Below, in pieces: positions 22,090-32,217 of a stretch of 64,000 bases of DNA (position 1 is its first letter; each line of letters starts with the position of its first letter). The stretch spans positions 143,185,319 to 143,249,318 of the forward strand of contig NC_051063.1 of the NCBI RefSeq assembly GCF_004664715.2, in the 5' to 3' direction. This DNA is from Peromyscus leucopus. Lineage: Eukaryota; Chordata; Mammalia; Rodentia; Cricetidae. The notes beneath the pieces were generated by a model. It saw only the letters and a program-made list of their open reading frames with translations, was not told the DNA's origin and searched no databases. Position numbers and translations under genes: made by a program.

Positions 22090-22450
22090 ACAATTTACTT
22101 TATATTTCATATATAAAATGTTATTAGTCACATAGAAATTGGCAGGACAATTCCATCAGGTTTTAAGGTAGAACTGACAAACAGTGTATATATTTAAGGT
22201 ATAACACATATGTGCAAATAATTAGTATAATCACATTAGTGATATTTCTATTACCTCATGTAGTTATGATTTGTATATGTGATAGGAAACAAAATACATA
22301 CAATTAATTATTACTCAGGCATATTATATACTGTTACAATTAGCTAATGGAATCAATTAATATAGCGATATTGCTCTATGAAAAATTAAAATCTAGACAG
22401 TTATTATAAAATGGTTGTGGATAAAATATTAAGAGTAGATTGACTTGAGT
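22090..22450 (+). repeat. Ancient L1 (L1M-type) fragment
   Basis: AT-rich sequence following an old L1 phrase order: GTATATATTTAAGGTATAAC, then ATTAGTATAATCACATTAGT, then TATTACCTCATGTAGTTATG, then AATACATACAATTAATTATT and TATACTGTTACAATTAGCT. It matches GTACAACATGATG ... ACCACAATCAAG ... CATCACCTCACATAGTTACC ... ATTAACTATAGTCACC. No reading frame survives. Confidence 0.55.
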
Positions 22451-22679
22451 TGAACATTTTGAAAAAAATTTTAATAAATTCAATAGAAATACTGAGAATA
22501 ATATATCATAATTCTATACCTCATAGAATTTCTTGAGGCAAACATTGACAGCCTTGGCCCCCCAAAAAACAAAACAAAACTTTAATGATGCAGTTATCCT
22601 TAGCTACTTAGATACATTGAAGTCAGTGTCTTCCAAGTAGAGTCACATTAAAAAAATTATCATATCTTGCAGGTGAATT
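22451..22679. other. AT-rich spacer, probably old L1
   Basis: A-rich sequence between an L1M fragment and a younger L1 insertion. It has no clear phrase match but is similar in composition to its neighbours. Confidence 0.3.
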
Positions 22680-22693
22680 AAAATCCAACTAGT

Positions 22694-22947
22694 CAGAATC
22701 CACTTCTGGTGCATGAGGAGCTTTTTGGAGCCCACTACCTATGATGGGACACCTCATGCAGCCTTGAGGCAGGGGGAAGGGCTTGGACTTGCCTCTACTG
22801 GATGTGCCTCCCCATGGGAGGCCTTGCCTTCTTGTGGGGGGAGTTGAGGGTGGGTTGTGGGGGTAAGCTGCGGGGGAGGATGGGAGGAGGGAAGAGGAGA
22901 ATCTTTGATTGGTGTGTAAAATGAATGAAAAAAATTTCTTAATTAAA
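22694..22947 (+). mobile_element. 5'-truncated L1, 3' UTR only, with perfect TSD
   Basis: Contains rodent L1 3' UTR landmarks: GAGGAGCTTTTTGGAGCCCA, then GGGACACCTCATGCAGCCTT, CCCCATGGGAGGCCTTGCC, a G-rich polypurine tract, then GGTGTGTAAAATGAATGAAA and an A-rich end. It is flanked by a perfect 14-bp duplication (AAAATCCAACTAGT) at 22680-22693 and 22948-22961. It is extremely truncated (about 254 bp) and carries no coding sequence. The consensus differs from the second L1 at 32 kb, suggesting an older, more murine-wide (Lx-like) subfamily. Confidence 0.85.
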
Positions 22948-23629
22948 AAAATCCAACTAGTAACTTTAACTTTGTCAACTGAAAATTTGTCATGTAAAAA
23001 TGCAAAATTATAATAACATTAACAATGAATCACCTCAATTCTATACATATGAATAAAGAATATAAAAGAAGAAAATATGAGATAAATCAAGACACTAGGC
23101 CGAATACCTCTATTGACTCCAGGAGCAAAAGCCTGTTCAGTTAGGAAAGGAGGAAGCAGGGCAGCCCCAGCACAGCATGGCTGCTCAGGGCCCCAACAAA
23201 CCACTCTTTCTACAGCAACCATGGGGTCACAGGCCATGGTACCTTTTAAAAACAACTGAAATGTATCTTCTAAAATGAGCTTCTATATTGTAAATTTTGG
23301 AGCAATAACAGATAAAAAGGCAGTAACAGAAGAAAACAACCACAAAAATAATACTGGCAAAGGCAATGAACAATATAAATATACATAAGGAGCAACAGGT
23401 TAGTAGGAATGAAACAACTAAAACATTAAATACATAAAGTAGCAGCAGTTTCAATAATTACATTAAGATAAATTGTTTACAAACCAACCAAAGGAATGGA
23501 ATTGTTGCATTATACAAAGAAAACAAAATGACTATGTTGTGCATAGAAAATCCACTTTGGCATAGTGGCATAGGTTAAAACAGAAGGCTGGGAAGTACAG
23601 CATATATGCAACTCTGAAAAGAAAGCTGC

Positions 23630-23664
23630 GGGGTGGGGTGGTGGGGGTGGTGGTGGTGGTGGTG
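23630..23664. repeat. (GGT)n / GGGGT microsatellite
   Basis: GGGGTGGGGTGGTGGGGGTG followed by five or so GGT units; purine-rich with several G runs. Confidence 0.9.
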
Positions 23665-23745
23665 AAGAGGCAAATACTTCATCTAAGGAAGTACTATCAG
23701 GGATAAAAGAGAAGTTTATGTAATTCTAAGTGTAGCATTCCAAGA

Positions 23746-23806
23746 AGGCAAAAACAAAACAAAATAAAAACAAACGAACAAACAAAATAACAAAAAAAAA
23801 AAAAAT
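23746..23806. repeat. A-rich low-complexity (AAAC/AAAAAC)n, ending in A13
   Basis: Interrupted AAAAC/AAACAAAC units ending in a pure A run. Confidence 0.85.
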
Positions 23807-23839
23807 CTAACCACAGACTTTCAAAACATATAAAACAGA

Positions 23840-24090
23840 ACTGAAGAAACAAAAGGAGAAACATATCACATTCTGGACAATTAAAAAACAAACAAACCTT
23901 TTCAAAAGTTCAAAATAGCTGAAATAATACAAAATATTTTCATGACCACAAAATAGAAACCAATAACAATGAGGTCTGGAAAAACCTGGAAATTACTGAA
24001 AATTAAAAAACATGCTTTTAAATAACTCATGGGTGGAAGAGGAATTAACAAAAGAAAGTAGTAAAGTTTGGGTTAAGAGGAAAGAAACAG
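23840..24090 (+). repeat. Ancient L1 ORF2 relic (endonuclease-RT linker region)
   Basis: Clear decayed ORF2 phrases: CATGACCACAAAATAGAAAC, then CAATAACAATGAGGTCTGGA, then AAAACCTGGAAATTACTGAA, then AACTCATGGGTGGAAGAGGA. These correspond to the old L1 sequence TGACCACAATGGAAT...GAAATCAATAACAG...CAAATACTTGGAAATTAAAC...AACCCATGGGTCAAAGA. There is no open frame. Confidence 0.65.
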
Positions 24091-24433
24091 CTTAATTAAG
24101 AAAGACAGACAGAGAGGGGGGGGCTATCAGAATGGTTAAAACACCAAATGCTGAGGTGTGGACTGGGACCTCCATGCTGGTGGTCATGGGACTGAGGTGT
24201 GCACAGAGACCTCAGCACTGGTGGTCATGGGGCTGACTAGAGGACTGTGGGAAGCATGTCGCCAAGGTAAACATCCGTTTAGCAAATAGTATCTGAAGTC
24301 AGGCTTCCTGATATTTGTTCAAAGGCACTGAAAACCTATGCGCACATCAAAACCTAAGCACAATGTTTGCGCCAGCTTGGTTCATAATTAACCAAACTGG
24401 AAGCTACCTATGACCTTCAAGAGGGATAGATAA
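24091..24433 (+). repeat. Ancient L1 ORF2 3' end relic
   Basis: Starts with CTATCAGAATGGTTAAAACA followed by CCAAATGCTGAGGTGTGGAC. It continues through AAAACCTATGCGCACATC to TTGGTTCATAATTAACCAAA, then CTGGAAGCTACCTATGACCT. The pieces correspond to TAGAATGGCTAAAATCAAAA ... CCAAGTGTTGGCAAGGATGTGG ... TTTATTCATAATTGCC ... CCAAATGTCCTTCAAC in old mammalian L1s. A 41-bp tandem duplication lies inside (24151-24232). The sequence between this segment and the one ending at about 24090 is missing, so the copy has an internal deletion or is a second copy. Confidence 0.65.
24151..24232. repeat. 41-bp imperfect tandem duplication
   Basis: Two adjacent units start CTGAGGTGTG and end GGTGGTCATGGG (24151-24191 and 24192-24232). 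They differ at several interior positions, and a third unit begins with CTGA. The unit is not part of the L1 consensus, so it arose after insertion. Confidence 0.9.
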
Positions 24434-24466
24434 ACACACACACACACACACACACAAAAAAAAAAG
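24434..24466. repeat. (CA)11 then A10 microsatellite
   Basis: Uninterrupted dinucleotide run followed directly by poly-A, inside the old L1 sequence. Confidence 0.95.
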
Positions 24467-24520
24467 GTGTAGTGGTACATGCTTGTAATTCCAACCCCAG
24501 GGTAGATCAAGGAGGAAGGA
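24464..24520 (+). repeat. B1 5'-end fragment
   Basis: GGTGTAGTGGTACATGCTTG then TAATTCCAACCCCAGGG resembles the first 50 bases of B1 (GGTGTGGTGGCACACGCCTTTAATCCCAGCAC). It is followed by purine-rich sequence rather than the rest of B1. Confidence 0.5.
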
Positions 24521-24988
24521 GAGGGGAGGAGGGGGGAGAAAAGAGTAAATATTATATGTTTGGATGTTATCACACTATGGACAAGGTAAAACTATAACAC
24601 AGAGGGGAAGAGCTCAAAAGAAAAGAAGGAAGATGAGGGGGGATAATGAATTATGTTAAAACTCAGAATTTAGAGCTAAAAGACTGGATCTAAAGGTAAA
24701 TTAGAAACTCTAGATAACATAAATGCACTAATACTGGCTTGTAAAACACTCATGACTGTTTCCAAAGATAAAATTTCAAAAACAGTCAACTGGAGTGATG
24801 GGAAAAGGAAGTTGAGAGGAATATTGTCTTTTCCAATCACCTTTCCAGTAAAAATTGCTCTAAAATCTGCTCTTTACAAAACTTGTGATATGTAATTATA
24901 GCAATATTTATTGGAAATGATTTAAAACTGAAAGAGTATGTGCTACAATCATTTTAAGTGAATAACATAAGCTTTTACCTTTACCAAC
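24521..24988. other. A-rich sequence between L1 relics
   Basis: The first part (ATTATATGTTTGGATGTTATC ... GACAAGGTAAAACTATAACA) resembles the terminal part of the old L1 (ATGACATTCTGGAAAAGGCAAAACTAT). The remainder, about 24620-24988, is not identifiable. Confidence 0.35.
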
Positions 24989-25011
24989 AAAAAAAAAAAA
25001 AAAAAAAAAAA
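24989..25011. repeat. Poly-A tract (A23)
   Basis: Pure A run. It lies just before a new L1 ORF2 segment and may mark the tail of the upstream element or a simple expansion. Confidence 0.95.
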
Positions 25012-27073
25012 CAGAGGAAATTAGAAAGTCAGCAAGCAGAATCCAGCAACATACATAAAAATATATCACAACCAGGAAGGTTGCACTAGCAATAAACAAT
25101 GAATTGAAAATTTAACTGTTGAATTAACCATATGAATAAACTAAAAAAGCATACAGTTGCTTTAATGTGAAGAAGTTACTTAGAAAATTTTCAGCACTCT
25201 TTCTTGTATAAACTTGTAGTACACTAAGATCCAAAGAAAACATCCACAGTCAGATATGTCTATGAAAAGCCTACAGCTGGCACTACACCTAGTGACGAAT
25301 GACTGCTGCTTTCCTTCTTGAATGAAGAAGACAAAAAATGAACTCTTTCTCCACCTCAATTTAATATTATTACTAAAAGCTATTCCTAAACAGTCCATTA
25401 AAACAAGACAAAAAAAAAAACTGCAATAAAACCAAACTGATTAAAAGAAGAAATTAAGCTATCTTTACTTACTTGGCATGACAGAGATAGAAAACTTTAT
25501 GGGATTTATAATTAAGCTATTGAAATCAATGATGGTTATAACTAGTTCTCAATATATAAATCAGTATCTAAAGATTAGTTTCATTTACACAAATTAAGAG
25601 CATCCAGAAGAAAAATTAAAACTAAAACTCTATAGGATAGAATTAAAAGAAATCAAATTCTTAGATATAATAAATGTAGGATTTTATAAGATGAAAAATG
25701 TAAACCATGAATAAGGAAAAATAATAAAGAACAAAATGAGAAGACATACCATTTTCATTGAACAAGAACCCCATTTTGTTAAGATGTCAGTTGTCTCCAA
25801 ACCAAACCACAGTCAGTGAAATCCAAATGAAAATCCAAGGGTTTTTTTCTTGCTAGAAATGAACAAATTGTTTCTAGAACTATATATGGAATATAAAAGA
25901 TTTCTGAGCATTGAACTATTTTAAAATAGAAATATAGTCTTTGAAAACTCACACTGCTTGATTTCAAAATTCTAAATTTACCATAATTGAGAGGAAGTAT
26001 TGAGGAAGAATTAATGCAAACATCAATGAAACAGAGAGCATAGAAACACACAGACATGTGCTTTTCAACAAAAACCATGACAATGTTCTGGAGGAAAGAC
26101 TATGGTTCTAAGGATGGTGTCAGAAACTTTACATCCAACACAGATCATGTCAAAAGTCATGAACCATGTGCATACTCACACCACTGTAAAATTATAAAAA
26201 ACAACTCAGAAGAGGTAATGGGCCTAAAATGTAAAACATCAAACTATAAAATACAGTAAAAAATATAAAAAAACTCTCACTACAAAAAGATTCTTCAATG
26301 TATTATTAATAGTAAAAACAATACAAAGTGATACACTGCACTTTATTAAGTTTTAGATTTCTACTTTTTGAAATACACTGTAATGAAAATGGAAAGTTAA
26401 GCCACAGACTAAACAAAAAAGCATTCTTACATATTTTTCATCAAAGGCTCACATCCAGAATATTAAAGAACTCTAAAAATGCAATAAGTAGAAAAATCTA
26501 TTGCTTAGATGAAAGATTTAAACATTTCCCTGGACTTTTGTTTGTCACAGTGAGATATGAGCATCACATAAGCACATGAAAAGTTCCTTGCTACCATTAT
26601 AAGTCATTGGCAAAACAAATTAGCACTGTCCAAGGATAACATGGCACATCTATCAGACTGACTTCATCAAATGCAAACAAGAACAAAACTTCACCAATGC
26701 CAAGTGTCGACAAGCAGCTGAACCATGAGGCTTTCATCTAGATCCCATTCATGTGATCGCTGCAACACACTTTCTAAGAAATAGTGATGATGGTGAGGAA
26801 GGCATTTCCTTAAAAAGCTAGACATGTGACTTAGGCCCCTCAGTCCTGGGCTTTATCCACCATCAGCAAATGTATATGTTTGTAAATCTACCGATATTTG
26901 AGTGGTTATGGCATATGCCATAATTCTCAGTCCTGGAAACAGCCCAGACATCATTAATCAGTCAACAGGCAATTTATATACATAAAATATCATTTGACAT
27001 CTCAAAGGAAGAAGTAATTGGCACATCCAACATGTGTCAATCTTGAAAGCACGGTCACGAATGGGAATCAGAC
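25012..27073 (+). repeat. Ancient L1 (L1M-type) ORF2 C-terminal half and 3' end, decayed
   Basis: A long, collinear but heavily mutated copy of old mammalian L1 ORF2 on the + strand. Landmarks in order: ATGTCTATGAAAAGCCTACA (25256, RT core region), GAAATTAAGCTATCTTTACT (25450), AAGATGTCAGTTGTCTCCAA (25780), ACTGCTTGATTTCAAAATTC (25954), CATGTGCTTTTCAACAAAAA (26055), CCAATGCCAAGTGTCGACAA (26695), CATTAATCAGTCAACAGGCA (26952). The intact element would encode reverse transcriptase; here stops and frameshifts occur throughout, so it is non-functional. It ends where a B1 is inserted at about 27074. Confidence 0.75.
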
Positions 27074-27235
27074 CAAGCTGCCTGTGGTGGCACACACCTT
27101 TAGTCCCAGCACTCAGGAGGCAAGTGTAGTTGGATCTCTGATTTGAGTCCAGCTTCATCTACAGAGTGAGTTCCAGGACAGCCAGAGCTACACAGAGAAA
27201 GCCTGCTTCAAACAAACAAAAAAAAAAAAAAAGAA
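27074..27235 (+). repeat. B1 SINE, + strand, with A-rich tail
   Basis: GCTGCCTGTGGTGGCACACA, then CCTTTAGTCCCAGCACTCAG, GAGTTCCAGGACAGCCAGAG, CTACACAGAGAAAGCCTGCT, then CAAACAAAC plus a long A run and AAAG units to about 27246. It is inserted at the 3' end of an ancient L1. A possible short target duplication is AATCAG (27066-27071 and 27252-27257), with weak support. Confidence 0.9.
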
Positions 27236-27246
27236 AGAAAGAAAGT

Positions 27247-28460
27247 AAGAAAATCAGCCTAATAAGCCTAAGTGACTGCCCCAGAGTGACAGTTTTTACA
27301 CCTTCAGAAAAACAGGTATTCTGTGTGGCCCCCTTGGATAGACCTCACATTCACAGTTCCCACTTGGGGAAAAGTTAAAACTTACTTGAGATTAAATTAA
27401 GAAGGCTAGAGCAGATTTATCATAGTATGTTTAGAAATGGAATAAAAATCCATGAGGAACTTGTGAATCTCTCAATGGTTTGAACTTTGAGCCCTTACTA
27501 AAGTTAATCACAGTTGATCTCTTGAGAAAAAATGTTTTTAATGTGAAACAATACTCCACTGAGACTTAACAAACTATTTTAATTGTAATTGATTTATACA
27601 AAAAAGATAAAATGAGTTAATTAGAGCATGTTATTAGAATTACTGGCAAGGGAATATGTTTAATACTCTTAGCAATGCGTGGGAATGAGACAGATTATTT
27701 TAAAGTCTGAAACAAAATAAATTTTAAATCCTAAGATTATTCATTTAAAACAATGCAAAGGTCTATGGATTACTATTTTATTGTTTTCAGAAATATCGTT
27801 TCACATGCAGAAGATAATTTCTCTGTGAAAAACGCAGTGCCACCTGTTTGATCAGTAATGTCACTCATGGAATTCTGCCTCAGGTTAAGCCTATGAGAAA
27901 CCGTTTGCTGACCACTGCTTCCCAACAATTAAAGCTGTAAACACCTTCCCTGGACCTTCATTCTTGTTTAGATATGTCTCATACATTAGATTATGTACAT
28001 CACAGACTATGATCTGTCATCAAAGGCAAAAGTCCAGGACCTCATCTTTGTTTTGTTTTTGGTTTGTTTGTTTTGTGAGTGGAGTAAGAAAAGACTTCAT
28101 TCACTGAGGCAGGAAAATTCTAGTGCAGCATGTACTACACAATTTCTGGCATTTCCCCCCAACAGGCCTCATCAATATCCTGAGATAAAGCACAGGCTGG
28201 AGAAACTATATGTGTACAGGACACTAGTTGAATAACAAAATAAACCTAGTCAAAGAGTGAGGCCCTGAATGATTTGAACTAAGGCCTTCTCTAAACATGT
28301 CAGATATGTATAAAATAAAAAACGCAGGAGTTGAGAAATTGGACATATCTGCAAAGGAATTATACTAGACTGACATCAGATATCACTACAGATTTCTTGA
28401 GGATAAGAACCTAAGAGATCAATATGAAAAGAGACAAATCAAAAAAACCAAACCCTGAAA
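27247..28460. other. Unique sequence; 27.5-28.0 kb is AT-rich with TAATT motifs
   Basis: No transposon recognised. GAGTTAATTAGAGC and similar words near 27610, together with repeat depletion, would fit a conserved non-coding element; conservation cannot be judged from one sequence. A TTTGTTTG-rich patch is at 28047-28075. Confidence 0.3.
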
Positions 28461-28461
28461 A

Positions 28462-28598
28462 AGCCAGGTGTGGTGTTGTGTGCCTGTAATCACAGTGCCA
28501 GAGAGGCTGAGGCAGGAAAGTCCGAGGCTAACCTGAGCTACACAAAAGCTCCACTCTAGCCTGAGGGCTGTTTATCAAGACTATTTCCCTCCCCTAAA
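28462..28598 (+). repeat. Diverged B1 SINE, + strand
   Basis: AAGCCAGGTGTGGTGTTGTG, then TGCCTGTAATCACAGTGCCA, GAGGCTGAGGCAGGAAAG, then CTAACCTGAGCTACACAAAA. Old copy without a clear tail or duplication. Confidence 0.75.
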
Positions 28599-28830
28599 CA
28601 AGACTGATACGCTACAATTTAAAGTCAGATTTTATGTTTATTTGTAATATTTTGATATTAGAATGATTATTTTAAAGAGATAAACAAATTTTATGATACA
28701 AGTTGACCAAACATTTCAATTTTTGAAAAGGCAGAAGGGTGTCCATGCTGCTATGTAAGGCTGAGTTAAGTTTAGTGGGTACCATGGCTTTCTTCACAAG
28801 GGAAAATGTGAAATGTATGCAGAAATCTAA

Positions 28831-29105
28831 AATCTGGGAGATATCTCTGTGGGCGAAATGCTTGTCGGACAAGCATGAGAGCTGGAGTTTGGCTCTCCAG
28901 CACCGGGGTGGCCTGCCTGTAAGCCTTCCCATTTGGGAGGAGGCTGAGACTGGGGATTCCCCTGGGTAAGCTGGCTAGCTAAACTAGCTTAATTGGCAAG
29001 CTTCACTTGCAGTGAAAGACCTTGCTCTCAACCTCTATGCAGACCCCTACTATATGTACACAGACCTACTTAAATGTGTGCCCCCACACAAACAAATACA
29101 CTACA
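28831..29105 (+). repeat. B4 SINE (ID-B1 composite), + strand
   Basis: An ID-like head (CTGGGAGATATCTCTGTGGG, then AATGCTTGTCGGACAAGCAT, then GGCTCTCCAGCACCGG) runs into the B4 body (TGGCTAGCTAAACTAGCTTA then ATTGGCAAGCTTCACTTGC, AGTGAAAGACCTTGCTCTCA). It ends in CACA/ACAC-rich sequence. This composite is a rodent-specific family. The frames at 28739-29243 are shadows of it. Confidence 0.8.
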
Positions 29106-29295
29106 CATACAATTCAATCATGGGATCTGGCCTACATAGCACATATTTTTCATATCAGCACTCAGGATGCCAGGGCAGGAGGCTTGGCTCTAAGTTTATT
29201 ACAAGTCTACATCACATGTGAGAAAAAAAATACTGTAGATTGATTGAAAGACTTCCAGTTGATAGAACAGACTGAAGGAAAAGCTACTTACCTCA

Positions 29296-29359
29296 TCATT
29301 TGTTTGTTTGTTTTGGTTTTTGTTTGTTTGTTTTTTGTTTTTTGTTTTTTTTTTTTGTC
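29296..29359. repeat. (TTTG)n / T-rich low-complexity
   Basis: TTTGTTTG and TTTTTTG units ending in T13. It could be the reversed tail of an eroded SINE, but no body is recognisable downstream. Confidence 0.85.
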
Positions 29360-31554
29360 TAATTTGCACTGTTCGTATACTCCAGGATATGGAGCCAGCT
29401 CCTGGAGACGGTCAACCTACCAGAGGCCACACTTAGACAGTCAAGTGTCGATGGCTTTGCTTTTCTGCTTGGGGTGGAGCCTCCTGAGCTAGTGTGAGTT
29501 CCTTAGTGCGGTGCTCCCACCTTAACCAGAAGATACTGTTTGCCCAGAAGATACTGGTCCTCCCTGATGTCCTTTGATTTGACCGTTTTCGAGTCTCTGC
29601 TTTCCTGCCCCCAGGGCACACGCACGCTCACTGCCACTGTCCATGCTCTTCTCCTTCTGTTCCCTTTCATGACACACTGAAACCCCACGGAACTATAAGG
29701 CTAGATCAACCTTGCCTAGTTACACTGCTTCTGTCAAGGAACTTGCCACAATGATGAGAAAAGGGGCAAACACATGGCTAAACACCATTCTTTGTGGGGA
29801 TGCTGTCCCAGCATTTACCTAACTTGTCATCAATAAGTGAAATGATTGTTGAGATGTGAGACTATGCATATGGTGCCATGTTATTCTGGAGAGAATGAAA
29901 ATGACCTGTAACATGAGTCCACTGACAGTTGGGTCTAAAGTGACCATGACATATATCAAAGTTCCAGTTAGAGAATGGTAAAGCATCAAAAATTCTCTCC
30001 CCTCCCAATTACAAATGTAAGCACGGTGTGGGAGGAGCAAGCAAGAATCTGCAAAGAGCATCTTACTGCGAGGGGGAGCTGAAATGGAGGCCTTATGGGA
30101 GCCATGTGGGAGCCCATATAGGGGTATGTGTGTGCCTGTAGATGTCTGTCCTTCAGACAACAAGGCTATGCTTTGTGCTTCTCTGGAGTTAGACCCCTCC
30201 TATAAAGTGTCTCTGCCTCATTCTAAAGCAAAATAGGAACAGAGAAAAAGCATCTCTAAGTATAGATTAGAAAATATTCTAGTTGAACACACCAGTTGAT
30301 GTGACTGTGTGCCAGTCAGCTTTTGCTTTCCTTGAAGGAGTGTGTTTCCTTATGTGGACAAATGCCAGAAAATTATAGTATTATTGACTGCATATCCACA
30401 AGGCTTCTTAGCTTCCAGATATATAACCTCAAATGATCTTATAAATTTTAACATGGGTGAAGCTCAACACAACTATTTGTGAAGAGAAAACAAAACAAAA
30501 CAAAAAACACTGATTCAAAGAGACTCTCAAGTGGGAGATGTCTCCAAAGTTTCCTATTTCTAAGAGTACTTAAAAAAAAAAGAGAGAGAAACTGAAAATA
30601 CTAGTACTTCAACTAAGGGAATGAAAATACATGTCTGGTACAGGCTTGTTACACATATTTCATAAACCTTAACTCAATCATCTACATAAAAAGAGGTAAG
30701 AATACCAATTCAGTGATCTCCAGAGTGAAACTTAAAATTTTATAGGATTCATCATAAGAAAAAAAAACTCATTACTAGTTTCCATGTACCTTCACTTAAA
30801 AGAATGAAAAATCTCACTTAAAAGAATGAAAAATCATCATAAAAATAGCTATTTTTTTCAGGATGATGAGAACCTTTATGTTTTATGAGGGCTTTTCTTG
30901 TTTAGTTTTCTAGTTTGGTGCTCACATTCTTTTAACCTTGTTTAACATGAAGGAAATGTAAATCTGACTCTTGTATTAAAAAGACTCTAAACATGGAAGC
31001 CACAGCACTGTGGTATTTGTTATTAGCAAAGGTACAACTTGACCTTCAAATTCAGAACTTGTCTTGTTCCATGGTAAATAAAATCACATACCATAGAATG
31101 ACAGCATCTCCAAGGCTCCTAGCTCATGGCAACTCTAGGGTTTCCCTGCCCCCCAAGGCTGAGTTCTTAGCAGTGTGGTCCACCAGCTGAGCACATGAAT
31201 ACCTTGAGGGAACGCTTAGTGTTTGTGTAACCCTGTGTCTCAAGATGGAATGACTTGAAAATGTCAACCTCTTTATGAGTCTCAAGATTATTCTTGTAGG
31301 TCTATTTTGTTTGAATCTTTGAATAAAATTTCTGCAGTCAAGAGAAAAATTCCAAGTTTTTAGATTATCCAGACCTGCAAAGTTTACAACGGTTTGTATC
31401 CTGGTATCCACATAGCTGATAATCTATTTCAACTTGTCTTCCAAGGAACCCAGAGTAAAATGAAAGAGGAAAAAGAAGAGAAATTAATACTTTATCCTTG
31501 ATATTCTAAAAACTATTTGCATTATTTGATTTTAACCAACAATTAGGACCCTTT
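29360..31554. other. Mostly unique sequence
   Basis: No large element recognised. A perfect 22-bp tandem duplication is listed separately. Open frames up to 114 codons (minus, 29819-30163) have no recognisable domains. An AAAAC patch is at 30486-30507. Confidence 0.4.
30792..30835. repeat. Perfect 22-bp tandem duplication
   Basis: The unit starts TCACTTAAAAGAATG and ends AAAAATC; it is present at 30792-30813 and repeated without change at 30814-30835. Identity of both units implies a recent event. Confidence 0.97.
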
Positions 31555-31902
31555 TTGTTTGTGTGTTGTATACAAGTTCACATATATGTGTAGATGTGCA
31601 TATATATGCACTTGTGTCTGCATACATACGAGTTCAGAGCTTGACACACAGTATCTCTTCCTCTATCACTATTTTTTTTGAGACAGGGTCTCTCACTGAG
31701 CATGATTGATGCTGCCTGGTCAGTGAACTCCAGGGATCTACCTATGTCTGGCCTGTCCTTGCTGCCTCTTCAATGATGGGTTTTAGATACATGCTGTGGA
31801 GAATGGCTTTGTTTCATGCCGGTTCCCAGGGCTGGGATTCAAATCTTCATGCTTATGGAGTAAACCCTTACCTATTCATCCCTCTCCACAGCTCCAGGTT
31901 TT
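31555..31902 (-). repeat. B4 SINE, minus strand
   Basis: On the + strand the reversed B4 order is seen: TG-rich start, GTATCTCTTCCTCTATCACT, TTTTTTTTGAGACAGGGTCT then CTCACTGAGCATGATTG, GGGCTGGGATTCAAATCTTC, ATGCTTATGGAG, and CCTATTCATCCCTCTCCACA. The end corresponds to the ID-like head. Confidence 0.75.
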
Positions 31903-32070
31903 CTGTGTTTTTTTTTTTTAACAGACATATTAAACAAAAATCTCAATGGTTGATAAGCATTGTAGATATTAATCACCAAAAGACAGAGCTGGGATTGGCT
32001 GTGTAGGAGAGTAGCTGCAACATCATTAAGATGTCATCCTCTCCATGTGTACCTCTTTCAAAATGGGACA
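31903..32070. other. Poly-T then short unique spacer before L1
   Basis: A run of about 13 T at 31907-31919 is followed by unique sequence up to the target duplication of the 32-kb L1. Confidence 0.5.
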
Positions 32071-32091
32071 AGATAGGAGAGAGACACTGTG

Positions 32092-32217
32092 TTTGGGGCA
32101 TAAATGTTCAGAATTGAAACTTCATCTTGGTGGATCTTTTCTGTGATTAGTATGTAATGCCTTTCTAGATTCTCTTTTGATTGATTTTAGTTTGAAGTCT
32201 ATTTTGCTGGATACTAG
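32092..32217 (-). mobile_element. L1 5' part, inverted: ORF2 endonuclease fragment
   Basis: The minus strand reads L1 ORF2 sense: CCTAGTATCCAGCAAAATAG then ACTTCAAACTAAAATCAATC, matching the endonuclease region whose usual wording encodes DKTDFKP. On the + strand it is the familiar antisense phrase TTCAGAATTGAAACTTCATC ... TTAGTATGTAATGCC. Together with the sense 3' UTR that follows, this is one L1 insertion with its 5' part inverted, the outcome of twin priming. The left target duplication is 32071-32091. Confidence 0.8.

Larger units (their letters stand above)
22962..23839. other. A-rich sequence, probably decayed L1 ORF2 in part
   Basis: The composition and some words (AACAGAAGAAAACAACC, CAAACCAACCAAAGGAATGG) suggest the upstream part of the ancient L1 that is clearer from 23840 onward. 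The minus-strand frames here (23019-23891) are rich in F, I and C only because they are the complement of A-rich DNA. A GGT microsatellite lies inside. Confidence 0.35.

Noticed and set aside
23019..23891. Chain of hydrophobic minus-strand frames
   Set aside because: Phe/Ile/Cys-rich only because the + strand is A-rich (decayed L1 and AAAC repeats). These are not membrane proteins.
24434..24455. CRISPR-like or satellite periodicity
   Set aside because: It is a plain CA microsatellite. No spaced direct repeats of CRISPR type occur anywhere in the window.
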